DNA from: Candidatus Poribacteria bacterium
GTDB taxonomy: Bacteria; Poribacteria; WGA-4E; PCPOR2b
Direction: 5' to 3'
Assembly (NCBI GenBank): GCA_027296925.1
Contig: JAPUIP010000529.1
Coordinates: forward strand, 1 to 6,131
DNA: 6,131 bases
Shown here: piece after piece, positions 6,072 through 6,131 of the stretch
Position numbering within the stretch: the stretch's first letter is position 1
Layout: every line of letters starts with the position of its first letter
Position numbers and translations under genes: made by a program
The notes under the pieces: model-generated
Told to the model about the DNA's origin: nothing
Database searches by the model: none
Seen by the model: the letters and a program-made list of their open reading frames with translations, nothing else

Positions 6072-6131
6072 ATGTCGCGGTTTACGCAGAAGCAAGGACA
6101 GTATCTCGCTTTCATCTACTCCTACACCAAG
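6072..6131 (+). CDS. LexA-like winged-helix DNA-binding protein, N-terminal fragment (cut by window edge)
   Basis: The frame from ATG 6072 is open to the end and gives exactly 20 residues, MSRFTQKQGQYLAFIYSYTK. This matches the first helix of a family of small (roughly 70-85 residue) LexA/MarR-type winged-helix proteins, which in full continue with PPAEADMQRYF and a PPSVHQM recognition helix; those parts lie outside the window. The family is cytoplasmic and is presumed to bind DNA, without the LexA protease domain. A weak Shine-Dalgarno-like GGTAGG (6057-6062) sits 9 bases upstream. The gene is divergent from the short-chain dehydrogenase remnant. The call rests on 20 residues and on recognising the family opening. 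Confidence 0.62.
   Translation, partial: MSRFTQKQGQYLAFIYSYTK

Noticed and set aside
1..6131. CRISPR array, tRNA, rRNA or transposase
   Set aside because: No regularly spaced repeats beyond the two at 1-34, no tRNA-like cloverleaf or rRNA sequence and no transposase motif were seen on either strand.

Overview
The window reads as a piece of a chromosome from an uncultured, metabolically versatile bacterium. The mix of a phytanoyl-CoA-dioxygenase-like protein, a secreted arylsulfatase, a PhoD-type phosphatase, a luciferase-like flavin oxidoreductase and short-chain or epimerase-type oxidoreductases is typical of Candidatus Poribacteria and similar lineages (Latescibacterota, Planctomycetota). 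I favour a Poribacteria-like source, by general resemblance only; no marker gene is present. No tRNA, rRNA, CRISPR array or transposase gene is visible.

Layout: 1-95 holds an 18-bp direct repeat and a hairpin. 96-1163 (minus) is an intact luciferase-like flavin-dependent oxidoreductase. 1164-1467 is a divergent promoter region, with a good sigma70-like promoter on each strand and a perfect 12-bp-arm inverted repeat just after the plus-strand -10. 1468-1810 is a frameshifted, truncated remnant of an NAD-dependent epimerase/dehydratase. 1844-2725 is an intact PhyH-family Fe(II)/2-oxoglutarate dioxygenase. 2900-3838 is a secreted sulfatase with an open frame but without its central region. 3970-5586 is one open frame that joins the first ~30 residues of a second sulfatase to a complete secreted PhoD-like phosphatase. 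5620-5960 (minus) is the C-terminal part of a short-chain dehydrogenase, frameshifted at its catalytic motif. At 6072 the first 20 codons of a LexA-like winged-helix DNA-binding protein run off the right edge.

The most notable result is the density of partial genes. Of the seven protein-coding loci plus the sulfatase stub, four are remnants or deletion/fusion products (epimerase, sulfatase 1, sulfatase 2 stub, short-chain dehydrogenase), lying between well-preserved genes. Start signals in front of the broken genes are well kept (promoter and Shine-Dalgarno at 1383-1468, Shine-Dalgarno at 2884 and 3955) and probably now serve the intact downstream genes. I see no defence system, biosynthetic cluster or other clearly new machine. 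The window looks like an accessory catabolic region (sulfate-ester, phosphate-ester and oxidative functions) undergoing deletion and gene fusion.
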